Counted from the first letter of the stretch, positions 1-6,726 are shown. The stretch: DNA of 7,397 nucleotides from Nitrospirota bacterium (GCA_021795275.1 JAJYPO010000109.1:1-7397); one strand, 5' to 3'. The notes: generated by a model from the letters alone, not told the origin. Translations and numbers: made by a program.

Positions 1-1
1 C

Positions 2-211
2 AACCTCTTGATCGGGTTCAAACGGGATCTTCTTCCGGCCTCCGGCCTGACATGGACAGTGCGAACCATCCGATGGAAGCTTTTTTCCATGGCTGGCCGA
101 ATCGTGCGGCATGCCCGGAGTCTTGTGCTAAAGCTGGCCGTGGGACCGGCCTCCCTGGCATTTTTGTCCCGAGTTCGGGGTCAATGCCGGGAACTGTTCG
201 GTTCGACATAA
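2..211 (+). CDS. C-terminal end of a transposase, probably IS1380 family (partial)
   Basis: The reading frame is open from the left window edge to a TAA at 209-211, giving about 69 residues of a protein that begins outside the window. It starts with NLLIGFKRDLLP, followed by TVRTIRWKLFSMAGRIVRHARS and LVLKLAVG, and ends in a basic segment with LSRVRGQCREL. This layout (an N-L-hydrophobic-FKR block, a T-x-R-x-K/R helix, a G-R-x-V-R-H-x-R step, then a short 'LKL' strand) is what I know from the ends of IS1380-type DDE transposases. The assignment is by remembered pattern, without a search. No catalytic residue is in view. The right terminal inverted repeat should lie shortly after the stop, but I cannot identify it without the left end. 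An IS4-type transposase is the main alternative. Confidence 0.5.
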   Translation, partial: NLLIGFKRDLLPASGLTWTVRTIRWKLFSMAGRIVRHARSLVLKLAVGPASLAFLSRVRGQCRELFGST

Positions 212-946
212 GACGCAGGTCCGAGTTCGGGAAAAACAGGAAGGTCTTCTGCACAAAGAGCCGGACAGGTGCGGAGTGGGAAATACCTGAGGAGGTACAA
301 GGTAAGTCTTTGATAATCCATGATTCCTATTGGGAATTCCCCAGAACTCCCATGGCGGACTGGACCGTTGGGGCCAACGGCAGGAGTTTCTTCTTTGAAA
401 ACAAGGAGGCGAAGATGCCCTGATCGAACGGGATCGGATCTGAATCTTAAAAAAATGCCCTCCAAAACTGACCGAGGGGTTTCGGTCCAATCCTAAATCG
501 GAATTAGGGGAGAAGCTTGCGGTTGAAATTAAAAGAGAATCCATGAGAAAATGAGAGGATGGTATTGTCCATTCCTTAGAGATCTTGATCTGACCGCCGA
601 CAAGGAGGGGAATCAGGAGGCTCAGGGGCATCCATGGTCGAATACAAAAAAAGACGGAGACCGTTTCTCTCTGATGGGGTTCAGCGAGCGCTTCCAGTGG
701 TTGATTCCGGAGCGGAGTCGGCTTTCTCACGGCGTTTTCGACCGATCTTTTCTGGTTCAAGAGAAGCTTCGTCACAAACAATTCCGTCACCTACACTCAA
801 GACGCGTCCGCTTCTCGGGACCCTTCTCGAGCACGGAGGAATCCTGGCCCGACCGCGAACACTGGGAACACGCCTCTTGGACGAAGTTAAGACCGCCCTC
901 AGAAAAATACGGCGAGCCTTCTTCCGAGAAGCGCGAAGCTCTTGCT
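212..946. other. Stretch without a convincing gene, between an IS fragment and the EPS operon
   Basis: No frame here gives a protein I recognise. The best candidate is the frame starting at ATG 634, open to 1227 (197 codons). It has an AGGAGG at 615-620 and a CAGGGG at 623-628 upstream. Its product is very rich in Ser and Arg and has no motif, as expected of an out-of-phase reading of GC-rich DNA. A second long frame (551-1021) is equally featureless for most of its length, but its end carries the glycosyltransferase-like segment described separately. Two weak inverted repeats are visible: GACCGA/TCGGTC at 470-487 and CCTAA/TTAGG just after it. Neither is followed by a T tract. The IS end and remnants of deleted EPS genes probably lie here. 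Confidence 0.4.
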
Positions 947-1364
947 CCGAAGATTCTCTCCTTTCCGTTCCCGCGCTTGTCTTGGGGGCCTGCTGCGGTT
1001 CGGTGCTACCGCAATATCTGACGGAGTCCTTTCCCAAAAGGCCTGATACGTCATCCGAAGGACCGGACCTCGAAGGAAACAGGAGACTTCGGATTCATCG
1101 AAAAGGAGGACTGGAAGCCTCTGGGAGATTCTCGTCCGGGCCGACCTCCTGCTCATCATTGATCTCCATAACTGGACCTCCCTCCAAATACTGGCTCCGG
1201 ACCTTCTCTAAAAGGTCCTCTGCCTGAGATTTTTTGGACCGGATCATCTCCGGGATAAATTGGCCCAGCTTGATCTAGGACGCAGGGTCTTTCGTCCAAA
1301 AGAAAAGAGTATTGTCTGGAGGGGGCCTGCAGAGAGCCCTGAACCAAACATTTTCCAAAAGTGA
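947..1364 (+). pseudogene. Probable remnant of a GT4-type glycosyltransferase gene, frameshifted and internally deleted
   Basis: Three pieces resemble a GT4 glycosyltransferase. First, frame 2 at about 947-1018 reads PKILSFPFPRLSWGPAAVRC and then YRNI, like the usual N-terminal 'kILflt.pfPP..gpaaR.y..l' opening, and stops at 1019-1021. Second, frame 2 at about 1083-1118 reads GDFGFIEKEDWKPL, like the 'v.f.G.v....l..l' step before the donor site. Third, frame 3 from about 1122 reads WEILVRADLLLIID, then has a TAA at 1209-1211, then continues with KVLCLRFFGPDHLRDKLAQL and DLGRRVFRPKEKSIV, like the GT4 C-terminal 'kpvl.l...gp...li...g.g.vv.p.d...i'. The final frame stops with TGA at 1362-1364, sharing its A with the ATG of the next gene (TGATG), as a coupled upstream gene would. 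Too few codons lie between the N- and C-terminal pieces for a whole enzyme, so the middle would be deleted. Each match is weak alone. The terminal overlap and the order of the pieces make the case. Confidence 0.38.
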
Positions 1365-2944
1365 TGGAGAACAAACAGGGCATGAGTTTTCCGAAATACA
1401 ACAGCAGGACAACGGCGATTCCCCATCAGAACGAGGGGAAGACCTTTGTACTTCCCGAGATTTCCTGGCCCTTCTTTGCCATCGTTCTTTTTATGGGGTT
1501 CGTGGCCGCCGACGATGTCAATGTCCCAAGACCGGTCCTCCTCCTCCTGAGCGCCGTGGTCTTTTATTCCCTGCTCCAGAAAACTCTCGTCCGGCCCATT
1601 TTTGGCCTCGTCGCCCTGGCGGCATTCATCCCCTACTCCAAGGCGATCGCCGGGAACCTGGGGGGCATGATCCCCGGAATGAACTATACCACCGTCCTTA
1701 CGCTGATCACCCTCGTGGGCTTCTTTTCAAACAGCAAGAACCTCGAAAAACATGCAGTGCTCCCCTTCGAGGCAACCTTCCGGAGGCTCCTTCTCCTGTT
1801 CTGCGCGATCGCAGCCATCTCGGTCCTCCATACCGATATATCAGACAGCGGAACAACATTTTTTACCGCTCTGGTCGACTACAAACGATGGTTTGACCCC
1901 CTGATGGTTTTTTTCCTCACATCCTATCTGGTTCAGGAAGAGGAGGATGCCAGGAAAATCCTTTACATGATGGTCTTCACCTTGGTCGTGATCGGCATCG
2001 GAACCTACTGGCAGCGTCATGAACTCGATAACCGCTCCCATTACGTCCGTCTGACAGGACTTGCAGGCCAGGCCAATACGATGGGGGCCTTCTATGCCAA
2101 CTACGCCTTCATTATGATTGGCTATCTGATCATGAAGGGAATGAAAAACATCCGCCGGGGAGTCTTTTTCGTCGGGATCGTCGGATGCCTTTTGGGCCTC
2201 TCCGCCACCCAGTCACGTGGTGATGCGCTGGGGTTCGTGGGAGGTATGATGATCTTTTTCCTCCTCCGGAACAGACTCCAGTTTCTGGTCTATGTCGCGA
2301 CCATCGTGTTTGTCGCCTACAATCCCCAGTTTCTTCCGGGAGGACTCAAGCAGCGGGTCGAGCGCACAGTTCAGCACCAGTCGATGGATGGACTGGACTC
2401 GGACACACAGCTCGACGCCAGCGCCAGAACCCGACTGGCCCTCTGGAAGGGGGCAATCCGCATGATTGAGGCCAATCCGGTGATGGGGGTGGGATACAAG
2501 ATGTTCCAGACCTACATCTACAGTTATGTCGACCACAACGAGAAGACGGCGGGACTTGAGCTCAAAGGGCGCGATGGCCACAACGCCTACCTCATGATCG
2601 GAGCGGAGATGGGAATTCCGGCGCTTCTGGTCTTTCTTGCGATTCTGGTCTTCATGTTCAGGATCGCCTGGAGAGCCTACAGGGCAAGTCCCGACCTTTA
2701 CTGGAAGACTCTTTCGCTTGTCACACTCTGTTCAGTGACTTCCCTCGTGATCACCAACATGTTCGGCTCGCGGATCTTCAGCCTGGTTCTGACGGGATAT
2801 CTCTGGATGCTTCTGGCCATCCTCCTGAAAATGCCCCGATGGGCTCGGCAACGATCCGAACACATCCAACGCCCCGAAGAAGAGCCCGGGCTCCTCCCGG
2901 CCCCAGCCCTTCCAGCCTTTCCTCGATTGAGAGGAAGGTCTTAA
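1364..2944 (+). CDS. O-antigen ligase / polysaccharide polymerase-like membrane protein (Wzy_C type)
   Basis: The product is 526 residues and strongly hydrophobic, with about 12-14 candidate membrane segments (for example near 34-49, 56-71, 107-122, 140-156, 171-189, 199-215, 243-257, 266-281, 287-302, 306-319, 417-433, 447-465 and 470-487). Family signatures are visible: a TQSRG motif at 282-286 at a membrane edge, a large extracytoplasmic loop at about 320-416 containing TRLALWKGAIRMI and NPVMGVG (371-377), and DGHNAYLMIGAEMGIPALL, where His406-Asn407 match the conserved H-N of the Wzy_C/WaaL family. Such proteins act in the inner membrane on undecaprenyl-linked glycans, either polymerising repeat units or transferring chains to an acceptor. 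Sequence alone does not separate these roles, but the neighbouring export gene favours polymerisation. The last ~35 residues form a Pro/Arg-rich cytoplasmic tail. I chose ATG 1364 because it overlaps the stop of the upstream remnant. GTG 1361 and ATG 1382 are alternatives, and none has a good Shine-Dalgarno. Confidence 0.88.
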   Translation: MENKQGMSFPKYNSRTTAIPHQNEGKTFVLPEISWPFFAIVLFMGFVAADDVNVPRPVLLLLSAVVFYSLLQKTLVRPIFGLVALAAFIPYSKAIAGNLGGMIPGMNYTTVLTLITLVGFFSNSKNLEKHAVLPFEATFRRLLLLFCAIAAISVLHTDISDSGTTFFTALVDYKRWFDPLMVFFLTSYLVQEEEDARKILYMMVFTLVVIGIGTYWQRHELDNRSHYVRLTGLAGQANTMGAFYANYAFIMIGYLIMKGMKNIRRGVFFVGIVGCLLGLSATQSRGDALGFVGGMMIFFLLRNRLQFLVYVATIVFVAYNPQFLPGGLKQRVERTVQHQSMDGLDSDTQLDASARTRLALWKGAIRMIEANPVMGVGYKMFQTYIYSYVDHNEKTAGLELKGRDGHNAYLMIGAEMGIPALLVFLAILVFMFRIAWRAYRASPDLYWKTLSLVTLCSVTSLVITNMFGSRIFSLVLTGYLWMLLAILLKMPRWARQRSEHIQRPEEEPGLLPAPALPAFPRLRGRS

Positions 2945-2982
2945 TCGTGAACGTAAGGATGGAGGGTGTCAGGAATCCCGGT

Positions 2983-2988
2983 GGAGAG
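2983..2988 (+). promoter_or_regulatory. Ribosome binding site that sets the start of the first deacetylase gene
   Basis: GGAGAG lies nine bases before ATG 2998. In-frame upstream starts are worse. ATG 2959 has AAGG directly against it with no spacer, and ATG 2839 lies inside the 3' end of the polymerase gene and would add a low-complexity Arg/Pro/Ser stretch. Confidence 0.55.
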
Positions 2989-2997
2989 AAGAGCCTA

Positions 2998-4503
2998 ATG
3001 AGCGCCCCTTCGACAGACAGAAATCTGACTCCATCACTTGAGAAAAGTCCTGAAGGAGGGCTTTCTTTTTCCGGTGATCCTCCCATATCGGCCTGCTTTC
3101 TCTCTCCAGTACCCGAAAACGATGAGGAGAGGCGCGCTTTCGGACGGAGTCTGGCCCTTATTGTCCGGACAGATCCGGCACTCTTCCGTTGGTCGGTCCT
3201 GCTTCTCGGAGATCCCCGGAAGGCCGATGGATTGGATTGCGGCAACCTCCCGATAACCCTGGTGGAGGGCCGGAAACCCTCCGGCCCTCTCCTGACCCTC
3301 AGGCCCATCAGGGAATTTCTGCGGAACAACCCGGTCGAGCTTCTCCTTCTAGGACACTTTCCCCGGAACCCACTGGTGGTTCTTGGGATTCCACGAGAAA
3401 TTGAGAATTTTTTTCTCCTGGGAGTGGAGGACTCATTTCCGGCCGTCCAGACATTGTATCGTGGAATCTTCTCACCTGTGGTCAAGTCTTTTTTAGAGCA
3501 CGGATTACCAGTGTTCGGAAACTCCAGGAAAAGACGGCTTCTCTCGGAAGCGACCCTTCAAGGAAGCCTGTCTCCGAAGGATCGGGAAGTGCTTGGGAGG
3601 GAAGTGGAGTCTGAAAAAGAAGGGAAAGAGATGACCGACGCTCTCTGTAGTTGCCTACGGACCCTGGAGCGGGAGAACCGCTTCCGGGCGGGGCGCCGGG
3701 GAGTCACATTCCTCCGAAGCGCCGTCGCTCGGGCGATGTCTCGAAAGGCCCCTCCTGCCGACACCCTCCGGATCCTCATGTATCACCGGGTTGTTGATGC
3801 CCTGGATCTGGACATTCTGGCGGTGACCCCTTTTGCCTTTACTCAGCAGATGGCTTGGCTCCGGGAGGAAGGGTGGCAGGTTCTTTCCCTGAAGGAGGCA
3901 CTTCTTCGCCTCGAAAAGGGCTCCCTGCCGGAGCGCGCGGTAGCCATCACCTTCGACGACGGCTACCGGGACAACTACGAAGAGGCCTTTCCGATCTTGT
4001 CCCGTTTCGGACTCCCTGCCACAGTCTTTCCCGTGACCGGCTTTGTCCTGGGGGAGTCTGAGCACCGGCGCTACCGGGGCAGGAATCCTGCCGTTCCCTA
4101 TCTGACAGTTTCCCATATCAGGGAGATGAAGGCCGCAGGGATCGATTTCGGTGGACATACCCATACCCACCCACTTCTCCCGACCCTTTCACCCGAGGCT
4201 GCCCATGACGAGATCATGAGGGCCAAGAAATTGCTCGAGGAATGGACGGGTGAGGAGTCGACACTCTTCGCCTATCCCAATGGAGCCTACGGGAGAGAGC
4301 ATTTCCTGATTCTGAACAGACTGGGCTATAAAGCGGCTTTTTCGGTCCGCCCGGGGGCGAACCGACGAAAGACCCTCCGGTGGGAGCTTCGAAGAACCGA
4401 AGTCAGCGGCCGGGACAGTCTCGGGGATTTTATCCAGAAAATGAACGGCGGCCTGGATTTGTGGCATGGCCTCTACCAGAGCATCAGGGGCTTTTACAGA
4501 TGA
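2998..4503 (+). CDS. NodB-type polysaccharide deacetylase with an N-terminal GT4-lobe-like domain
   Basis: The product is 501 residues. The C-terminal half is a carbohydrate esterase 4 (NodB) domain. It opens with RILMYHRVV (258-266), then has TFDDGY with Asp320-Asp321 (motif 1: catalytic base and metal ligand), GGHTHTHP with His387 and His391 (motif 2: metal ligands) and FAYPNGAYG (about 424-432, motif 3). These enzymes use a divalent metal to remove acetyl groups from amino sugars or polysaccharides. Residues about 30-182 are not deacetylase. ISACFLSPVP, LRPIREFLRNNPVELLLLGH, a FSPVV segment (158-162) and FGNSRKRRLL (173-182) resemble the first lobe of GT4 glycosyltransferases. A charged helical linker follows (about 192-237), and no GT4 nucleotide-sugar lobe is present. 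I see no signal peptide. The gene starts 53 bases after the polymerase gene and overlaps the next one by ATGA. The deacetylase assignment is firm. The N-terminal assignment is inference, and it could be a degenerate or unrelated domain. Confidence 0.88.
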   Translation: MSAPSTDRNLTPSLEKSPEGGLSFSGDPPISACFLSPVPENDEERRAFGRSLALIVRTDPALFRWSVLLLGDPRKADGLDCGNLPITLVEGRKPSGPLLTLRPIREFLRNNPVELLLLGHFPRNPLVVLGIPREIENFFLLGVEDSFPAVQTLYRGIFSPVVKSFLEHGLPVFGNSRKRRLLSEATLQGSLSPKDREVLGREVESEKEGKEMTDALCSCLRTLERENRFRAGRRGVTFLRSAVARAMSRKAPPADTLRILMYHRVVDALDLDILAVTPFAFTQQMAWLREEGWQVLSLKEALLRLEKGSLPERAVAITFDDGYRDNYEEAFPILSRFGLPATVFPVTGFVLGESEHRRYRGRNPAVPYLTVSHIREMKAAGIDFGGHTHTHPLLPTLSPEAAHDEIMRAKKLLEEWTGEESTLFAYPNGAYGREHFLILNRLGYKAAFSVRPGANRRKTLRWELRRTEVSGRDSLGDFIQKMNGGLDLWHGLYQSIRGFYR

Positions 4504-4688
4504 GCGGATGCGACTTCAAGATTCTTGACACGACCGCCCCCTTCGACCTGGGCGGAGGCCCCCTTGTCCCATTCAACATCCACTTTCAAACCCGGGGGAA
4601 GTTTTTCACTCAAGCCAGAATTTTCCAGGAACTGGACCTTTCCCGTTCTGAACGCTGGGTGGCTAGTCTTGGGTGGGAAAAGTCATGA
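4500..4688 (+). CDS. Small unknown protein (62 residues) coupled to deacetylase genes on both sides
   Basis: ATG 4500-4502 overlaps the TGA of the upstream deacetylase (ATGA), with AGGGG at 4486-4490 spaced nine bases from the start. The stop TGA 4686-4688 overlaps the ATG 4685 of the downstream deacetylase, again as ATGA. The product starts MSGCDFKILDTTAPFDLGGG and ends SRSERWVASLGWEKS. It is soluble-looking, with one Cys near the N-terminus, a Gly-rich turn and a mixed aromatic/charged C-terminal half. I do not recognise a family and see no signal peptide or membrane segment. The double coupling argues that it is translated. It could be a genuine small partner of the deacetylases or the surviving piece of a larger gene lost between them. 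No function is proposed. Confidence 0.55.
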   Translation: MSGCDFKILDTTAPFDLGGGPLVPFNIHFQTRGKFFTQARIFQELDLSRSERWVASLGWEKS

Positions 4689-5473
4689 CGCCAGTCCTCG
4701 TGCTCATGTATCACCAGATCGTTCCGGAAGGAGCTCCCTCCGGATGGGTCCCCGCTCCCCTCGCCGATCCCCGGTATGGGGTGGGACAAAAGGACTTCGT
4801 CCGGCAGATGGGGCACCTCCGTGAAGAAGGCTACACGATCCTCTCACTGGACTCCTTTTTCGAGCCAGTGGGAGGAGAAACAGACCCCGGACGTCCGGCG
4901 ATCGTCGTCACCTTCGACGATGGCTACGCGAGCGACTTCGAACGTGCTACTCCGGCCCTCGAACACATGAGAATTCCCGCCACCTTTTTCATTGCGACCG
5001 GCCATCTCGGGGCTCCTGGTATGATGACCGAATCCATGGTGGCGGAGATTGTCACCGATCCGATCTTCCGAATCGGTGGCCACGGAGAAAGCCACCGATT
5101 CCTGTCCGACCTTCCGGAAGGGGCGTGCCGGGGTGAACTGCTCCGGTCGCTTGCGCGGATCCGGGAGATCACCGGGCAGGAGACGGTCGCAATGTCTGCT
5201 CCGGGAGGACGCACCGATGCCCGAGTCGCGGAGATGGCCAGATCCGTAGGCTTCAGGGCGCTTGCGACCTCGCATCCGGGACTTTTTCCCCTTACAGGGG
5301 GCAATCTCTTCTCCATCCCCCGGCTTCCGGTCATGGGCCACCATACCCTGAAGGACTTCGTGGCGCTCCTCGATCCCCGTTCCCTCACCTTCCGGACCGA
5401 CCGGTGGATCCGGACGGCAAAACAGACAGCACGCCGGATCGTCAGGACCCTTTCGCCCGACAAGGGAGGCTGA
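4685..5473 (+). CDS. NodB-type polysaccharide deacetylase (second, divergent copy)
   Basis: The product is 262 residues and is almost entirely a carbohydrate esterase 4 domain. VLVLMYHQIV (4-13) opens the fold, VVTFDDGY (74-81) carries Asp78-Asp79, IPATFFIATGHLG is the next strand, GGHGESHRF carries His133 and His137 of the metal site, and MSAPGGRTD (170-178) matches the third motif. A basic C-terminal tail (about 238-262, RWIRTAKQTARRIVRTL) could contact membranes or glycan. The role is inferred to be deacetylation of an amino sugar in the EPS. No signal peptide is visible, so it is either cytoplasmic, acting on lipid-linked or nascent glycan, or exported by a route I cannot see. I chose ATG 4685, which overlaps the upstream stop. 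GTG 4673 would add four residues. It is paralogous to the upstream deacetylase but differs at motif 2 (HGESH against HTHTH), suggesting a different substrate. Confidence 0.88.
   Translation: MTPVLVLMYHQIVPEGAPSGWVPAPLADPRYGVGQKDFVRQMGHLREEGYTILSLDSFFEPVGGETDPGRPAIVVTFDDGYASDFERATPALEHMRIPATFFIATGHLGAPGMMTESMVAEIVTDPIFRIGGHGESHRFLSDLPEGACRGELLRSLARIREITGQETVAMSAPGGRTDARVAEMARSVGFRALATSHPGLFPLTGGNLFSIPRLPVMGHHTLKDFVALLDPRSLTFRTDRWIRTAKQTARRIVRTLSPDKGG
5464..5469 (+). promoter_or_regulatory. Strong Shine-Dalgarno before a 19-codon leader-like ORF
   Basis: GGGAGG lies eight bases before ATG 5478, inside the last codons of the second deacetylase gene. The ORF it would serve, starting MESSETALEKPPVQRGLPQ, stops at TGA 5535-5537, which overlaps ATG 5534 of the next ORF. 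This is one of the better ribosome sites in the window, yet it serves only 19 codons. Either the ORF is a leader that couples translation, or it is the start of a gene now frameshifted. Confidence 0.4.
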
Positions 5474-5533
5474 TCACATGGAGTCTTCAGAAACGGCTCT
5501 GGAGAAGCCTCCAGTACAAAGAGGTCTACCCCA

Positions 5534-5764
5534 ATGAATACGATACGGCCTCTTCAGTCCAGAGAAAGAATCCGGGAATGGATCGTCTTGTGCAACACAA
5601 GACGGCTCCAGCAGTTCCTGGATTACCAGACCCATTGGGAGGTTTCTCTCAAAGGGATCAACCCAGTACACCTCCAGGAACAGAACCAGGAGATGAATCC
5701 AGGAGACATTCATCCCTCTTTTCTGAGGTCAATGTGCTTGGAAAAGGGTTACAAACTTTTTTGA
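5534..5764 (+). CDS. Small hypothetical protein, 76 residues (uncertain)
   Basis: This ORF starts at ATG 5534, with AAAGAGG at 5518-5524 spaced nine bases away, and its ATG overlaps the stop of the 19-codon ORF upstream. The product is charged and polar, probably helical at first (SRERIREWIVLCNTRRLQQF), with a Gln/Glu-rich middle and two cysteines. It has no motif, signal peptide or membrane segment that I recognise. It fills most of the 340-base gap between the second deacetylase and the export gene and leaves 49 bases before the export start. The ribosome site and coupling favour a real gene. The lack of any family resemblance and the competing open frame (to TAA 5779-5781) argue for a decayed gene. 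Confidence 0.35.
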   Translation: MNTIRPLQSRERIREWIVLCNTRRLQQFLDYQTHWEVSLKGINPVHLQEQNQEMNPGDIHPSFLRSMCLEKGYKLF

Positions 5765-5813
5765 CAAACTCGTCCACTTAATGATTTCAACCACCATTAC
5801 CTGCGAGGAACCT

Positions 5814-6668
5814 ATGAATTCTGTGTCACCGATCATGCTGCGAACAATGAAACAAATCACTTTCTTCCTTTTTCTTCTTGCGGTTTTTTTCTCCGTTCAG
5901 ACTCGCACTTCCTCGGCGGCCGGCCTTTACAAAATTGGGGTCGGAGACTCTCTGGTGGTCAACGTTTGGGACGAGCCGAAGCTCAATGGAGGCTACAACG
6001 TTCTTCCTGACGGGACGATCACCATGCCGCTCGCCGGGACCTTCCGTGCCTCCGGATACACAGGACCTGAACTGGCCCACCGGATCGCGCACCGGCTGTC
6101 CTCAGTCTTCCGCAAGCTTCCAGATGTAACGGTGACGGTCAAGGGGATGGGGAACAACTTCTTCTATATTTCAGGCGCTGTCGCCAGAAGTGGTCCAGTC
6201 CCATTCACCCACAACATCCGCCTTCTTCAGGCGATCATTCTTGCGGGAGGACCGACAGCAATCGCAGATGAGGACCGTGTGGTCCTGATCCGGGACAACC
6301 AGCCCCGGACCCTTTCCATCGAAAAACTCGACCAGGGAAAGGACCTCTCCAACAATATCCGTATCTACCCTCAGGACATCATCATCGTGCCCATGAAGAC
6401 CGACCAGATCTACCTCATGGGTGAGGTAAGCGCTCCCGGAGCCTACTTCTACAACAAAGGGATGACAGTGATGCAGGCCCTGATCCAGGCCCACGGGTGG
6501 TCACAATTCGCCTCAACAGGGTCAATCCGAATCATACGGAAGCAGAAGGACGGCACCAAGAAGATCGTCCATATTGATGTCGATCATATCGAAAACGAAA
6601 AGAAAACCGAGCCCAAGGAATATCTTCATCCCGGGGACTTGATCTACGTGCCCCAGCGGATGTTCTGA
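5814..6668 (+). CDS. Wza-like polysaccharide export protein (Poly_export plus two SLBB domains)
   Basis: The product is 284 residues. A hydrophobic signal sequence (about 14-30, KQITFFLFLLAVFFSV) is followed by TSSAAG, giving a likely signal peptidase I cut after Ala36. The Poly_export domain (about 37-110) shows YKIGVGDSLVVNVWDEP, LPDGTITMPLAG and PDVTVTV. A first SLBB-type domain (about 114-192) has YISGAVARSGPV and LQAIILAGG. A second (about 198-281) has IYLMGEVSAPGAY, VMQALIQAHG and a closing PGDLIYVPQ. Such proteins form the outer-membrane or periplasmic outlet for EPS or capsule in Wzy-type pathways. It is shorter than E. coli Wza and lacks a lipobox cysteine, so it is probably not a lipoprotein and may need an outer-membrane partner. 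ATG 5814 is preferred for the GAGGAA at 5805-5810, although the spacing is short. ATG 5781 would lengthen the region before the signal peptide, and ATG 5835 or 5847 lack a ribosome site. Confidence 0.9.
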   Translation: MNSVSPIMLRTMKQITFFLFLLAVFFSVQTRTSSAAGLYKIGVGDSLVVNVWDEPKLNGGYNVLPDGTITMPLAGTFRASGYTGPELAHRIAHRLSSVFRKLPDVTVTVKGMGNNFFYISGAVARSGPVPFTHNIRLLQAIILAGGPTAIADEDRVVLIRDNQPRTLSIEKLDQGKDLSNNIRIYPQDIIIVPMKTDQIYLMGEVSAPGAYFYNKGMTVMQALIQAHGWSQFASTGSIRIIRKQKDGTKKIVHIDVDHIENEKKTEPKEYLHPGDLIYVPQRMF

Positions 6669-6726
6669 CAGACGACGCAAATGGCACAACATCATCACAA
6701 AGATCGAACTCTTGCCCTGGATTCCG

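Noticed and set aside
470..510. Two small inverted repeats as a terminator for the left transposase
   Set aside because: The stems are only five to six base pairs, neither is followed by a T tract, and such repeats are expected by chance.
128..790. A 220-codon open frame on the minus strand
   Set aside because: It overlaps the transposase end and unrelated DNA, is rich in Ser/Pro/Arg, has no recognisable motif, and lies opposite to all convincing genes.
634..1227. A 197-codon open frame with AGGAGG upstream
   Set aside because: Its product is dominated by Ser and Arg with no motif, and its 3' half overlaps in another phase the pieces that resemble a glycosyltransferase. It is more likely an out-of-phase reading of decayed coding DNA.
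2839..2997. N-terminal extension of the first deacetylase into the polymerase gene
   Set aside because: The extra 53 residues are low-complexity Arg/Pro/Ser, read the end of the polymerase gene in another frame, and lack a properly spaced ribosome site. ATG 2998 has a good one.
5761..5790. TTGACA at 5761-5766 as the -35 box of a promoter for the export gene
   Set aside because: No acceptable -10 sequence occurs at 16-18 bases spacing (ATTTCA at 17 bases matches the consensus at one position). An isolated -35 match is not enough.
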